Shown here piece by piece: positions 34,701 through 45,425 of a DNA stretch of 64,000 nt (its first letter is position 1; the number at the start of each line of letters is the position of its first letter). This DNA comes from Amyelois transitella. Its lineage: Eukaryota; Arthropoda; Insecta; Lepidoptera; Pyralidae. A program made the translations under genes and the position numbers. The stretch spans positions 12,739,001-12,803,000 of the forward strand of contig NC_083508.1 of the NCBI RefSeq assembly GCF_032362555.1, written 5' to 3'. The notes below the pieces were generated by a model that made no database searches, was not told the origin of the DNA, and was given only the letters and a program-made list of their open reading frames with translations.

Positions 34701-36655
34701 AGATTTGCTCTTGACATGTCGATTCGTTTCTTCTTTTGCTCGTCGTTTAACATTTTCGGTACCCAACGCGCGGAGACCTTTCTCATATGCAATTCGTTCG
34801 TAAGGATTCTTTGAATGCTGCCATATGAGATCCCTGTGACCTCAGCTACATGCCTAATAGTCACTCTTCGATCTGCCAATATAACTTCTTCAACTTTTTT
34901 CACATTTTCTTCAGTGAGAGAGGTCGATGGGCGTCCTTCGCGGTGTTCGTCTTCCGTCGATGTTCTTCCCAGCTTAAACTCCTTAACCCAGCGTGCAACT
35001 GTAGAATATGGAGGAGCAGAGTCCCCTAATGTTTCCACCAGGTCGCTGTGTATGTCTTTGGTAGACATTTTTTTCAAGCAGAGGTATTTAATCACGGCTC
35101 TGATTTCGTTTTTGTCCATTTTGATGTTCACTCCTTGACTGTTCGTATTCAAATGAATGTAGCTCCCGGGAATCGTGACCTATTTATATGATTTTTTTTA
35201 CCTGAACTAGTGGATAACTGAGCAAGTGGCTGACATATTTTTTTTATTTCTTTGTGCACTAGAAATAACTGATTATCATTACTTTTGGATCACCCCTCGT
35301 AATCCTTTACATAAAGCATTATGTTTTTTATTAAACCACGCGTAGAACGCGCATAAACAGATATTGTACATGCAAATACCTATATACTCGTAAGTCATCT
35401 TGAGACAAGCAACTCAGTCAGACATCAATCAGTCAATCACTACCAATTTTTTTTTTACCTCTGCACAATTAAATTACTTTATAATTTTGATGAAACTTGC
35501 TAAAGAAATATAGTAACCATGTATATGGACATAAGTTTCTTTTTTGAGAAAAAGATTCTACAGAAAAATTCTACAGAGAATTTAAGAATATCGCGAGCGG
35601 AGCCACTCGTGAATGTCACTATCAAATAAATAAAATGGTATTTAATTACAGATAAAAATAAAATTCGTTTTTGCAGCACGCCCTGAGTCGTGTCGGCGGC
35701 GTGGTGTTCTGCGAGAGCTCGCAGCGCTGGCGCAGGGGCGTGGGCGAGCTGTCGGCGCTGTGGGCGCGCGTGCGCGGCGCGGGGGTGGGCGGGGGCGGGG
35801 GCGCGGGCGCGGGGCGGGCGGGCGGCGCGCTCGGCGTGCTGGCGTGGCCGCTGCGGCCCGCCGTCACGTCGCTCACGCACCCGCGCATGTTCCACTACTT
35901 CCACGCGAACATCGACGACTTCCTGTTCATGCAGATGGTGGACGTCACGCGGCTCGTGATCGCCAACAAGCCCGCCACCGCTGATATAATGCGCCCGTGG
36001 ATACAGTGCGCGCTCACGCTTGACTGTATTATGCCTATAGGTGAGTGATGTTCTATTCTATTTTAAACTCTAAAGTGATTAATAGAATAGAATTATTTTC
36101 AAAATTGGATATAAGGTATCACTTATTGACGCGCATGTGTAGAAGAAGCGGCAGAACAAACTACACTGCAGCATTTTCACCAGACGTAAATTTTCAAATA
36201 TAGATCTCTTAAATCAGTATTACAGTATACAGTCAATTATACAGATTACAGTAATTATGCTATAATTATATGTTGGAAATTGTGTGTAAATAATTAGCCA
36301 GGTAAGTTCCACCTCAAATCAATCTGAAACAAGGCTCTAACTTAAATAAAATTAAATACGATTTGAATAAGGATTTGTTTTGTTCTCAGGTGCTCAATCC
36401 GGCGGTTGTCGGTTCGACAAGAAGCCGCAGTACCGGTACTCGGGCTGCCACGAGCAGGACGCGTCCGCGCTCAGCATCGTGCTGGGGCTCCGGTCGGGCT
36501 TCGAGGAGGCGCAGTACACGGCGGAGGACGCGCACGCGTGGCGCCGGGTGAGCCAGCACGAGGCGCGCCTGGAGCTGGCCGGCCTCGAGCGGAACAGCTC
36601 CGAGGCGGAGGACCGCACCGACCACAGCGCCGCCTCCGCGCCCGCCGCGCACTGA
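28743..36655 (+). CDS. Type II membrane protein with DUF1647-like (putative glycosyltransferase-type) domain
   Basis: Five exons keep phase: 28743-28880, 29083-29334, 29684-29797, 35677-36040 and 36390-36655 (TGA 36653-36655), giving 377 residues. A hydrophobic segment at about residues 5-24 (FLLFSTSVFAISIFLIVF) after a short basic N-terminus predicts a Golgi/ER signal anchor. The luminal part has the DUF1647 pattern: TVLLYNLGL, YCNSSKCAIIDFDLEAFPSHV, FRPLIIQHAL, a conserved CALTLDCIMPIG and CRFDKKPQYRYSGCHEQDASALSIVL. NTT in exon 2 is a possible N-glycosylation site. A Gly-rich insertion (GVGGGGGAGAG) interrupts the domain in exon 4 and may be lineage-specific. Activity is unknown; a glycosyltransferase-like role is inferred from topology and fold class. 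Intron 3 (5.9 kb) holds a full mariner. Confidence 0.8.
31478..31675 (+). repeat. RTE-like LINE/SINE 3' tail fragment
   Basis: Contains ataaaaaagtagcctcca, tttgtgaaaatcagtctagg and a final ttataagtataagtgtgga, resembling the tail at 55922-56130. A further small reverse piece (ccacggtagcgaagccccgcg) is at about 32480-32515. Confidence 0.6.
32276..32380. repeat. Fold-back MITE copy 1
   Basis: Inverted arms gacgccgttt (32286-32295) and aaacggcgtc (32359-32368). The interior acagcgatagtatttcgcg and cacgtcatgatgaaaagc matches, in reverse, the copy at 54612-54700. Confidence 0.65.
32959..33215 (+). repeat. S1 SINE-like repeat, near full length (reference copy)
   Basis: About 257 bp from gccgtgtggttcccggcacc to the (atgt)n tail. 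Internal blocks in order: gaataggaccactccatctc, aaaggcgactaagggatagg, caaacttgggattcttct, gctagcaacctgtcactatt, tctcttcaagactgttggct and accccgcaagggatatagac. No ORF. The family has at least 17 copies here in both strands. Its short length, simple-repeat tail and lack of coding capacity suggest a SINE, although I see no clear tRNA boxes. Confidence 0.85.
33310..33425 (+). repeat. tRNA-derived SINE fragment (third type)
   Basis: Contains a strong B-box-like stretch, gggttcgaatcccggtcag, followed by ctgattttctgcccgagtct and ttggatgtttatctat. No foldable full tRNA is present. Confidence 0.6.
34005..35299 (-). mobile_element. Complete mariner transposon
   Basis: 1295 bp with perfect 30-bp terminal inverted repeats (34005-34034 and 35270-35299, beginning cgaggggtgatccaaaagta) and a TA target duplication (34003-34004 and 35300-35301). 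It carries one uninterrupted transposase gene. It lies in intron 3 of the DUF1647-like gene, antisense to it. Confidence 0.97.
34070..35152 (-). CDS. Mariner transposase, intact
   Basis: 360 residues, usual for mariner with a slightly extended N-terminus (a second in-frame ATG at residue 12 is equally plausible as start). The N-terminal half has two helix-turn-helix regions for terminal-repeat binding (IRAVIKYLCLKKMSTKDIH; RRVTIRHVAEVTGISYGSIQ). The WVPxxL linker motif reads WVPKML. The catalytic triad is present: MDETWIHHFDPE, LFHQDNAPAH and YSPDLAPSDFYLFP, with 34 residues between the second and third Asp (DD34D). The ORF has no stops or frameshifts, so the copy is likely young and possibly active. 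It catalyses cut-and-paste transposition into TA. Confidence 0.97.
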   Translation of the reverse strand: MNTNSQGVNIKMDKNEIRAVIKYLCLKKMSTKDIHSDLVETLGDSAPPYSTVARWVKEFKLGRTSTEDEHREGRPSTSLTEENVKKVEEVILADRRVTIRHVAEVTGISYGSIQRILTNELHMRKVSARWVPKMLNDEQKKKRIDMSRANLEKFQADKENFLSRFVTMDETWIHHFDPETKQQSMTWKRADEPTPKKFKMSSSAWKVMASVFWDAEGIIMVDYLEKGATITGSYYAEQIRRLREAIKEKRRGKLRAGVLFHQDNAPAHKAAVAMAAIQEAGFELVEHPPYSPDLAPSDFYLFPRLKEHLRGKKFDDDSDVMAAVDEFFESQDKEFFSKGILGLEKRWTKCIDLLGDYVEK

Positions 36656-36657
36656 GG

Positions 36658-36834
36658 GAGTGTCATACCCACAGTGTACACTTGGCACTAGTTCTCAACG
36701 CGAGTGTCATACCCACCAGTGTACACTTGGCACTAGTTCTCAACGCGAGTGTCATACCCACAGTGTACACTTGGCACTAGTTCTCAACGCGAGTGTCATA
36801 CCCACAGTGTACACTTGGCACTAGTTCTCAACGC
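36658..36834 (+). repeat. 44-bp tandem repeat x4 in 3' UTR, then GT microsatellite
   Basis: Units start at 36658, 36702, 36747 and 36791 (gagtgtcatacccacagtgt...), beginning 3 bp after the stop codon of the DUF1647-like gene. The second unit has one extra C. A (gt)n run follows at 36838-36854. Confidence 0.95.
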
Positions 36835-39800
36835 ATATGTGTGTGTGTGTGTGTTATACGTGTACCTCGAGGTATATCATATTTGGTGATCACAAAAAGA
36901 AAATAATTATTATTCAGTAGCCGACTACTGTAGCTGTTTCTGAGTGTGACAAGGGCATAATGAAAGTTAATACGATAAAATATTATATATGTTGTATGTC
37001 ACGTTTGACACGCGTTTGACACCGAGAAGGTAAGCGTTTGAAGATTTATCAACTATGTATTAGTTTATCTATTACACAAGCACGGTCGTGTGACTCCACT
37101 GGTGTTTTGTGTTGTTGAATTTATTGAGAAAACGTTTATAGATGTTTCAACTTGTGCTTTTAAACTGCTTCGAGCTGATGAGCTGCATAAAATAGTAAAA
37201 TATTTACTTATTGATCAGAAATTGCCTTGGAAATAATCCTAATGTTACAGTTACAAAGTTAGTATGGTCTGTTACTGCTATCAGGCAAAAGGCTTAAAAA
37301 AGATAAGCTGAGATATCTATAGGCGCTTGATTGTAAACTGATCTATGTCAATTTTTGCGAATTATGTTAAACGGTGCTCAAGGCCCGGTGTTTATTGATT
37401 ATTATTATTATTTGTATATATTGAGTTGAGCCCAGAGCTTAGTCCGAGTGAAGATTTTATTTTTTTATATTTTATTATTATTGTATTGTAATTGTAATGA
37501 GTACTCGCCACGCAAACGCTTACACGCCATTGGCTAACCGTTTTACAGACTTTATTCTCAAACTCCCCTTTGGACATTTATATTTTCTTTTAAGCAATCA
37601 ATATTGCTATCACGTATAACTTTTTGAGAACTGTTATTTTTTTGAATACAGTTCTTTGTAAGGCCATAAGTATTTTCAAACAGCATTGAACCTTAATACT
37701 GTAACATAAGGTTAATTTTGTTTAGCCGTTATTACGAAATGTTATAGTTAATTATTCCAATACAAAGGATTTTCAATCAGGAAGCACTGAAAGTACAATT
37801 ATAAGGGTACTTAAGTCAGCCCCGACCGCCATATTAGCCGCCGCAGTGTCGCGGTAGTGATTCACAGCACAGGTGCTGGAACACAGGTTATATTTCCGTA
37901 TCACTGGTGTAACACGACTTTTCATTTTTATCATCCGCTATTGAAGTCTGGCAGTTGAAGACACATTGTCTCTTTACGCACACACATTATGTATCTAAAG
38001 AGTCCGATTATTTTAAGAGGATTCTTTATGAGATTAATAGTATTATCCCTACTTAAAGATTGATGGTATACGAGTTCAAATTCAGTGATATTGGAATATA
38101 CAATTCGTGTTTCAGCAATGATTACAAGCGTTTGGGCGTTTCGTATTATTTTTGTTTGGAGTACAATGTGATAAACTTAGTATTTACGTCGGTGTATTTA
38201 GGTTAAGGCCCGCTGATAGCGGTCACGTAAAAGATTACCTCCTGTTTAAAGGTAATATGTACTGCATTTGGTTGTACACATGTCTCCCCTTTTTTGCCTC
38301 CAGAGTGCGTTAGTTGTTTTGAATAAAAATTTACAATCTTGATAACTGATTTCTAAAATGTTATAAATCGCATGCAATGGCGGACACATGTGGACACAGT
38401 GACCACTTTACTATTATTATTGTTCTGTACATACGTTCCGGGCATCTCATCGCGTTTCCTGATATGACGCCAGCTCCAGTCTTATTGGTTTTGACAACTA
38501 CTTACATTAGCAATAATATGTTTAAATATAAAAATAATTGTTCATATTAAGAATTTAATAATGATGTAGTGATTGAAAACAAATTTAGATAGTTGGAAAG
38601 TCGATTACCTTTTTAAGTAATATTTGGAGACCTGATGATAAATCAATGTGGATGTATCAACAACTGACACAAGGTACTGCGCGAGTTTCATTTGTATTTC
38701 AATTACAGAATCTCGTAAGAAGTATGGAAAATTAAGGTCAAAGTGATTAAAATTTAAGGATCTCATTGCTATTAAACGCTTTTGTAAATTATCTAGCTAC
38801 TAATGTTTCACAACTGATCATTTAACTTTATAAGTCGGTGCATTGCAATCTGAAGTTGAATATTTTTGACGTCGCCGGTTCTACCTCCACTCGCTTCTCG
38901 CAAAAGTGAAGAGTTTTCGATATTTATATGTACAAATTATACCAATACCGATTTTTTTGATCGTTCGATGGTCCTTTTGTGTATCACAAAATAATTTCTC
39001 GCTTAAACAATCCTAACTGGAGGAACTTGCCATAATAGTGGATTATTTAGTTTTAATTTTGGTAAATAATATTTCGTTGTGATAAATATACAAGGTTTCG
39101 GTTGATATTATTGGTCGGGCTTTTATTGCAACTGCGGACCAAAAGTGAGCAAGTTTCTGAAAATATATAATTTATTAAAACTAATTATACAAATGCAATT
39201 TTTCATTAGCAATATATAGGATAAGTGGCGGGGTAAGACGGAGCCATCGTCAGTAGCGCTGCCGCTGCTGCGCGACGACTCAGCGAATACTTGATTATTA
39301 TAGTATTTTGTTCTCGCGATAAAGCTCTTGCCATTTGTGGTGTTCACAATAACGGACTCTGTGTAATTTCCCTATTTGACTTTTTTTATATATGTAGAGA
39401 TTTAGCGCGCACAAAAGACGAAACTAATGAACGTACTTAAACCTTTCTTTGTGAAAGTCACGATTTACTTTGAAAATTACTATGTCAAAAGTGAATTTAT
39501 CGACATTCTGTTATCTTGTTTCATAAAAATCGTCGTCTTTTCTCCGTTACCGTAACGTTAGCCTCTTTTCACACTGTAGTGTGCGTTGTATTTAAGAAAC
39601 GAGGTTTAAATCCGGCCAGTAAGTGTGAGAAGGGGCTCACTAGCGACGCGTGGGCCACTCGAGCACTATTTACGACTGGTTGCTGGAGGTCTCCCAGGGG
39701 AGTCGCCGGCGAGTGCCACCGTTGCCACTGTACCTCGCCCGTACGCTCAAAACTACGTCACATTACGAAAAATATGATTTACACTGAATAGCCGAACTTT

Positions 39801-40651
39801 CGTGTGTCCGTGTTAGAAAACTTTGTTCGATACACGAAAGATTCGTGGATTTGACAGATTATGAGACTGGACGGATCCGTTGAATGACACAGAATCTGCA
39901 ATTCTTGGGTTCCAGTATCTTTCCAATCCCAGAATCACTCATGTACCGAAGAAATGATTTGAAATAGCATCTTTTCCGATATGTCAAGCTTTTTGCTCTG
40001 AGCGTATGGGCCAGGTACACTGAGTCATAGGACCCTTAGTACCTAGAATGTACAACCCCCGTTTATTAGCGTTTTGAAACAAGGCAGCTTTTACATACGC
40101 ATATCTTTAATGCAAATGATAAATTATTAAACGATTATAATGATGAATAATGATTTTGTTTTTTATTTGAACCTCACAAATACCTTACTATCTAATAGTA
40201 TATATCCAAAATAAATAATACTCTGTAACATTTATTATATTATAATCACTAAGTCAATAATAAAACAATTCACGCAACAATTATAAATAGACATTTGAAT
40301 TAAGACACGTCTCAACTGTGAAGGAAGAACTGATTTCTTATTACATTTAGTTACCACAAACGTTCTGCGATAAATCAAATATGTTCATTGTTCAAGTAAC
40401 ATTGAAATAGAGATCATAAAGTACAAATAACGTTCCTAAAAAGTGTATCTTTAAACGGTAGCATAGAATATTATTTATAAAAACAAATATATATGCCATG
40501 TCAAAGGCCGTAGATTTCTTGATTAGTTAAAAGAATTGAACTTATCTTAGTATTTGTACTTATCTGATTTAATCGGACTTTAAAATATGTAATTTTATAC
40601 AGACGCAACTCCTTAAATAGCAGGGATCTTATTCCGCGTAAGAGGCCGTAA

Positions 40652-40693
40652 ATATTATCTAAGAGTGAATTCTTATTCACTCTTAGATAATAT
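40652..40693. repeat. Perfect 19-bp inverted repeat with 4-nt loop
   Basis: Arms 40652-40670 (atattatctaagagtgaat) and 40675-40693, loop tctt. Confidence 0.9.
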
Positions 40694-41513
40694 AGACATC
40701 CGCCATTTATTTTCTCATAGCTTATATACATAATTAATACAATTTATAAAGGGAATAACGCCTTTTCCAGCTTGTAGATAAAAACTATTGTTACACTGTC
40801 TTTTTCCTACTTAAACTCTGCTTATTCATAATTTGATGATAATAAAAAAAAATACAAAATCTTCATAACACAATATTGGAGCAACATTTTTTACAAACCA
40901 AATACACGCGAGGCTACACATCACTGCAATGACTAGATGTTACCGTTTGTGCGTCAATACTACATTATTACGATATTTTTTCTGTGATAATATTGAGAAA
41001 TTTATCTATTATTCTACTGAGATTGGCACTGTGAAACTATAGTGCAGTAACGGATTTTGCAATAACAATACTGGTATCTATAGACATTTAAGTAAGTATA
41101 ACATTATTATAGTGCATTCAACATGCAAATAAAAGTGAATTTGAACATGTATATTTCTACTTTGATCAGAGTAAAAATAGAAAGAGATTCTCTTATCGTA
41201 TTAATTATCTCATATTCTCTGATTGATAATATCTTTAAATATCAAAATGTTTTCATTGCATAGTTGCCTAAAGCCACAGTCTACAAGTTTGTAAAAACAA
41301 CTGTATCGTATACAGTTTATAAATATAAGTCTTAGGGTGCATTTCACTTATCTAAAATTGATTTAATAATAATTAGATTCCTATAAGAGTCGCTAAGTAC
41401 CACAGCATAGTTGATACCTAAAACTACGTACAAAAGTTCATGTACACGTATTGAAATTCGAAGTGTCGTCACTAATTACAGAGTTCGTTATCGTATGGCA
41501 AGGTTCGGTCGGT

Positions 41514-44500
41514 CTACGCGGGCTTGGCCTTGGCGGCGGGGTCGCCGGGCGCCGCCTCCTCCTTCTTCTCGTCGTCCTTGAACAGCAGCGGCGTCATGCC
41601 GAGGAAGCAGCCCAGCGTGATGCCCAGCACTCGCCCCTGGGAGTTGATAACACTAAATCTTATGATCACGCCACAGTGAGCCGGTGGAGTTTTATGCGTT
41701 CAATAGAAACGTTAAACAATTATTTCTGGACCGTAGAAAGCAAATAATGATATACATCAGTTTTTGTCTGTCTACAACTTCAGAAAAGCACCTAAAGTAA
41801 CATGAAAGCGTTGTCTCGCACTTGTGAAAACAGCCTAACTTTTTAAGCTACGATGACGAAATATCAACGCGGTGGTATAAGTTTTACGTCTGTCTGTATG
41901 TCTGTGGCATTGAACCTCCTGACCAGATGAACCGATTACGATTCAAAATGGCCGCCGCTACAAAATGTCGGACTTCATATTTCGTAGTAGAACACTACTT
42001 CCCATAATTGTGTCGGAAGTTCTTAAAATTAAAACTTAAATGTAAGCAGGTTGTTATATGTATATAGCACTAGTGCCTACCATGTTAGCGAAGCGCCGGC
42101 TGACGGGCATGTCGAGCTGCACGGGCGCCAGCTTGGGCGCGCCGAGCCCCAGCAGCGCGGCGCCGCGCTCCACGTAGTACGAGGAGCCGATGCCGATCAC
42201 GTCGCTGAACGTGTTGCCCAGCGCCGCCGCCGCCATCGTCGACAGCGTTATGTACGCGCTCATCGAGCTCTCGATGCTGTCGCCCTGGAACAACCAGTTT
42301 CATTTAATGAAACTTGAGGCAGGAGTTTCCATTATCTTAATTGAATTGAACTTTGCTTACTCTCCCTCTCATCTTTGCGCATTCCTTGTTCCACCATTGT
42401 ACTTCAGCGTCTGAGCTCCACTTTTCCATTTTCTTTTCACTTTCTCCAATCTACGGGGTCTTCAGTTTTCAGACCATAGCCAAGGTAGCCTACAGACTAA
42501 CCGTGCCAGGGTAATTGGCTCTCTGACAATTTCTGTGGTAGAGTAGTAAACATACAATTCACCTTAAGTTTATTCCTGATGGAAAATATTTGTTACATAA
42601 AATTCATGATTTTTAACTATACAAGCTATTTGCTTTATACCATACTAGTCAAATTTAGATAACCTTTCTTTCTTATTTTACTTAGATTTTACAGCAAATT
42701 ATACTTGTCAGTACAGTTGTGAAGCAACACAAATATATTTCCTTATGATTATTTAAAAAACAGTAAACCTTAACAGGAAATATATATACTATAATTATTT
42801 GCAGGCAATGCATCATTGTTAAATGAATTGAATGTAGTAACTGTGTGTTCACTCTTAGTTACCTTTAAATATTAATATAACAGCTAAGGGTACCCAAAAG
42901 ATTTAAACTTACAGCAATAATCATTATGAAGTTGTCCAGAAATCCAAATCCTATGAAGGGTACAGAATTCGCCAGTGACACTGAAAATAATAGATAGATA
43001 CATTTTGTCATTTAATTATGTGTGTAGTATGTAGTTTGTCTACTCCTCCAGGATAGAGGCGTGATTTTATGTTATTTAATGGAATGGTACTCCTTATGTG
43101 GAACAATGTTAATAATATCTTGAAAGAATTTAATTAAATGTAAGAGTAATATATAATAACAAAGTAATTAACTAAAAGGCAGAGTAAGTTGTGTTATAAA
43201 CATTGCTACTACTGCATAATGAACAAATATAGTTATGTTGTAATCATTAACAGTCACATGATAATGATAAAAATGCTCATTAGTAATACATTTGCAGTGT
43301 TAATGACTGCTACATAAGATATTAAGTTATCTTTCGCCAAAAATGTATAATGCAGAGAAAAGTTAATGTATTTAATAATTTCACTCACAATTGCCATGTG
43401 GTTTCCAGCACCACTAGAATAGAATCATCCCATATCTTTCTCATTGATGTCGTAAAATGCGACTAAGGGATAGGCTTATAAACTAGAGATTCTTCTTGTA
43501 GGAGATGGGGTAGTAACTATTTGATGTCAATTCCATTATAAAGTCATACAGCTGAATGTGACAGTTTTTTCAAGACTGCTGGCTCTGTCTACCCAGCAAA
43601 AGCTATACTATATGTATTTTTTATGAATGTTACTCACAATGGAACAACTCCTTTGTCGTTGGTTTCGGGACTGTGGCAGCTGAAAATCAATCATAAATTT
43701 CTTAAGAAGGACACATGTTAATAAAGATATGAAAATGGGAAACATGCAACATAAAAACCATCACAAGTTTGGTTATACATACTTAAAGAGGATACACTTG
43801 GAGGGAAATTATTTCTATGAAAATTAAAAACTTGAAAGTCACTACAGATCCACAGACTTTCAATTCATTTTCAATATAGGTAAGTCAAACACATCATTGG
43901 AGAAACTAAATGTTTCTGAAATGCAATGCGAGTTTCGTCATAAAACTCAAAATATTTAATTAAAATTTAAAATAATTACTCTACTCTGTTTGGCACTTCG
44001 GAATTGGAGCACCTCATTTCTTTCCCAATGGATATTGTAAAAGGCTACTCAGAGAATAGGCACACTCATCTTGAGAAGCTTTTGTCATGACCCAATAATG
44101 GTTCTTCTGCAAAGGTTTCAAATGGGTGTCACTTTGTGTAAAAATCTGGCTTACCCCATCATCATCAAAAGACAGAACCCGGGCTCCTGTTCAAAGGTAG
44201 TGATGGTGGTGTGGTGAGGATTAACGCCAAGAGAAATAAGAACAATTATGATGCTGGTACAGACCATACTTCTTTTTGATCCAATCCTCTGGTACAGGGC
44301 AGTAAGTTCCTGTCGGGTCGACGTCACCCAGTGTTGGCACTTTGCTGGGTCTGCCTAATTTACTTCTCCAGCGCTGTCCTGCTAACTTGTCTGAAAACCA
44401 ACAAAAATGTTAAATACTTTTTCAGTAATGGCATACTTATGAATAAGCATACTGTATCGATCATAAAGACTTGCTTTACCTTCGAATTCTTCCTTTATTC

Positions 44501-44813
44501 TATTAGATTCGTATTCTTGCAGAGCACTAAGTAACATTTTTCGTTCATCGTTGTTCAGACGCAGCACAAGTTCAGTAGCATGGGCTTTTGTGAGAGGTCC
44601 TGATAATTGTGTAGGTTCATCAAAATCTTTCGAAGTTGGTCCTAGTCCCAAGTGGCGTACATTTCCAGCTGATTTATATAAAACCTTTGATTTACAAAAT
44701 TCCAAAGTTGTGCTTTGTCGCACTTGTGACTGAACTACAGTAGGCCGACAACACATATTAATATTTATAATTGGTGCACTATACACTCTTCTTATCACTC
44801 GCGCTGATTTCAT
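41514..44813 (-). CDS. TMEM65: Transmembrane protein 65 (mitochondrial inner membrane)
   Basis: Six minus-strand exons keep phase: 44480-44813, 44265-44390, 43638-43679, 42913-42980, 42081-42284 and 41514-41636 (TAG), giving 298 residues. The N-terminus is basic and Ser/Arg-containing without acids (MKSARVIRRVYSAP), a likely mitochondrial presequence. Exon 1 has a helical LVLRLNNDERKMLLSALQEYES block. Three hydrophobic segments follow: SVPFIGFGFLDNFIMIIA, ITLSTMAAAALGNTFSDVIGIG and LGITLGCFLGMTPLLF; the first two are the most conserved TMEM65 signatures. The tail is acidic/Lys-rich. In vertebrates TMEM65 is an inner-membrane protein linked to mitochondrial Na/Ca exchange; the same role here is inferred. 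Exon 2 (residues about 112-153, TYCPVPEDW) has no counterpart I recall in the human protein. Exon 3 is only 42 bp. Confidence 0.92.
43387..43612 (+). repeat. S1 SINE-like repeat
   Basis: A diverged, nearly full copy in TMEM65 intron 3: gccatgtggtttccagcacc, gcgactaagggataggctta and ctggctctgtctacccagc. Confidence 0.8.
44095..44240 (+). repeat. S2 SINE tail fragment
   Basis: Contains tctgcaaaggtttcaaatgg, ctttgtgtaaaaatctggct and gtggtgaggattaac, matching the tail of the SINE at 24125-24500. It lies in TMEM65 intron 2. Confidence 0.6.
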
Positions 44814-45425
44814 TTTAGATTGTTGGTAAATTAATATAAAAAGAACACAAAACTCAAAAACTTAGCTGCGACATTACTCATTCGAAATACATTTCATTTC
44901 ACGAAATGAATATGACAAACGTCAAACAAAATTGCTGTCTATTTTGCGTAAAGAAGGCAATGGAGTAAAAGTGAAAGCAGCGATCCAAAGTTAAGACTTA
45001 CAAATCTTAACTAGGTTATCTGAACGCGACAGTAAATTATGAGTTTCATGTTAACGACTTCTAAAATCTAGTAACCATAGCAGTAAATATTTAAAAAAGT
45101 CAGTACCACCTGTCAACTGTTAACTGTCAATGTCAATAAATGTCTATGTCAAAGTCTAATAAGATTTACACTGCAAAGTAAATTATTTTTTGTATTTTGA
45201 AAAAAATTACTAATTATTTACTCAACAAGGAAATATTTTAAATGAGTATGTAAATATTACCATGAATTAGTAATTTTACAAAGGACTTTGACTTTTTTAT
45301 AAGTTGAATCTGACCTGTTTGGATTTAGTGATGAAATAGTGCGTACATAACGTTCTAACCAAACAACGATCCTTTCTATTACAGCATTAACGACAGGATA
45401 GGTGAAATTGTAAACACAATGCACG
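44814..45425. promoter_or_regulatory. Head-to-head promoter region, TMEM65 / Vps13D
   Basis: 612 bp between divergent start codons, AT-rich, with no coding exon. A bidirectional promoter is inferred from arrangement only. Its products act in mitochondria or at their contact sites, so shared control is conceivable. Confidence 0.4.

Larger units (their letters stand above)
36656..41513. other. Tail-to-tail intergenic region, DUF1647-like gene / TMEM65
   Basis: 4.9 kb with no supportable protein gene. It starts with a 44-bp repeat array and a GT run in the 3' UTR of the upstream gene. A perfect 19-bp hairpin lies at 40652-40693. The rest is unique-looking AT-rich DNA with only short chance ORFs. 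It could contain a long 3' UTR, enhancers or an unrecognised noncoding transcript. Confidence 0.5.

Noticed and set aside
39516-39791. 91-codon plus-strand frame in the gene-free interval
   Set aside because: No recognisable domain, no convincing start context, composition like chance translation and no splice partner found.
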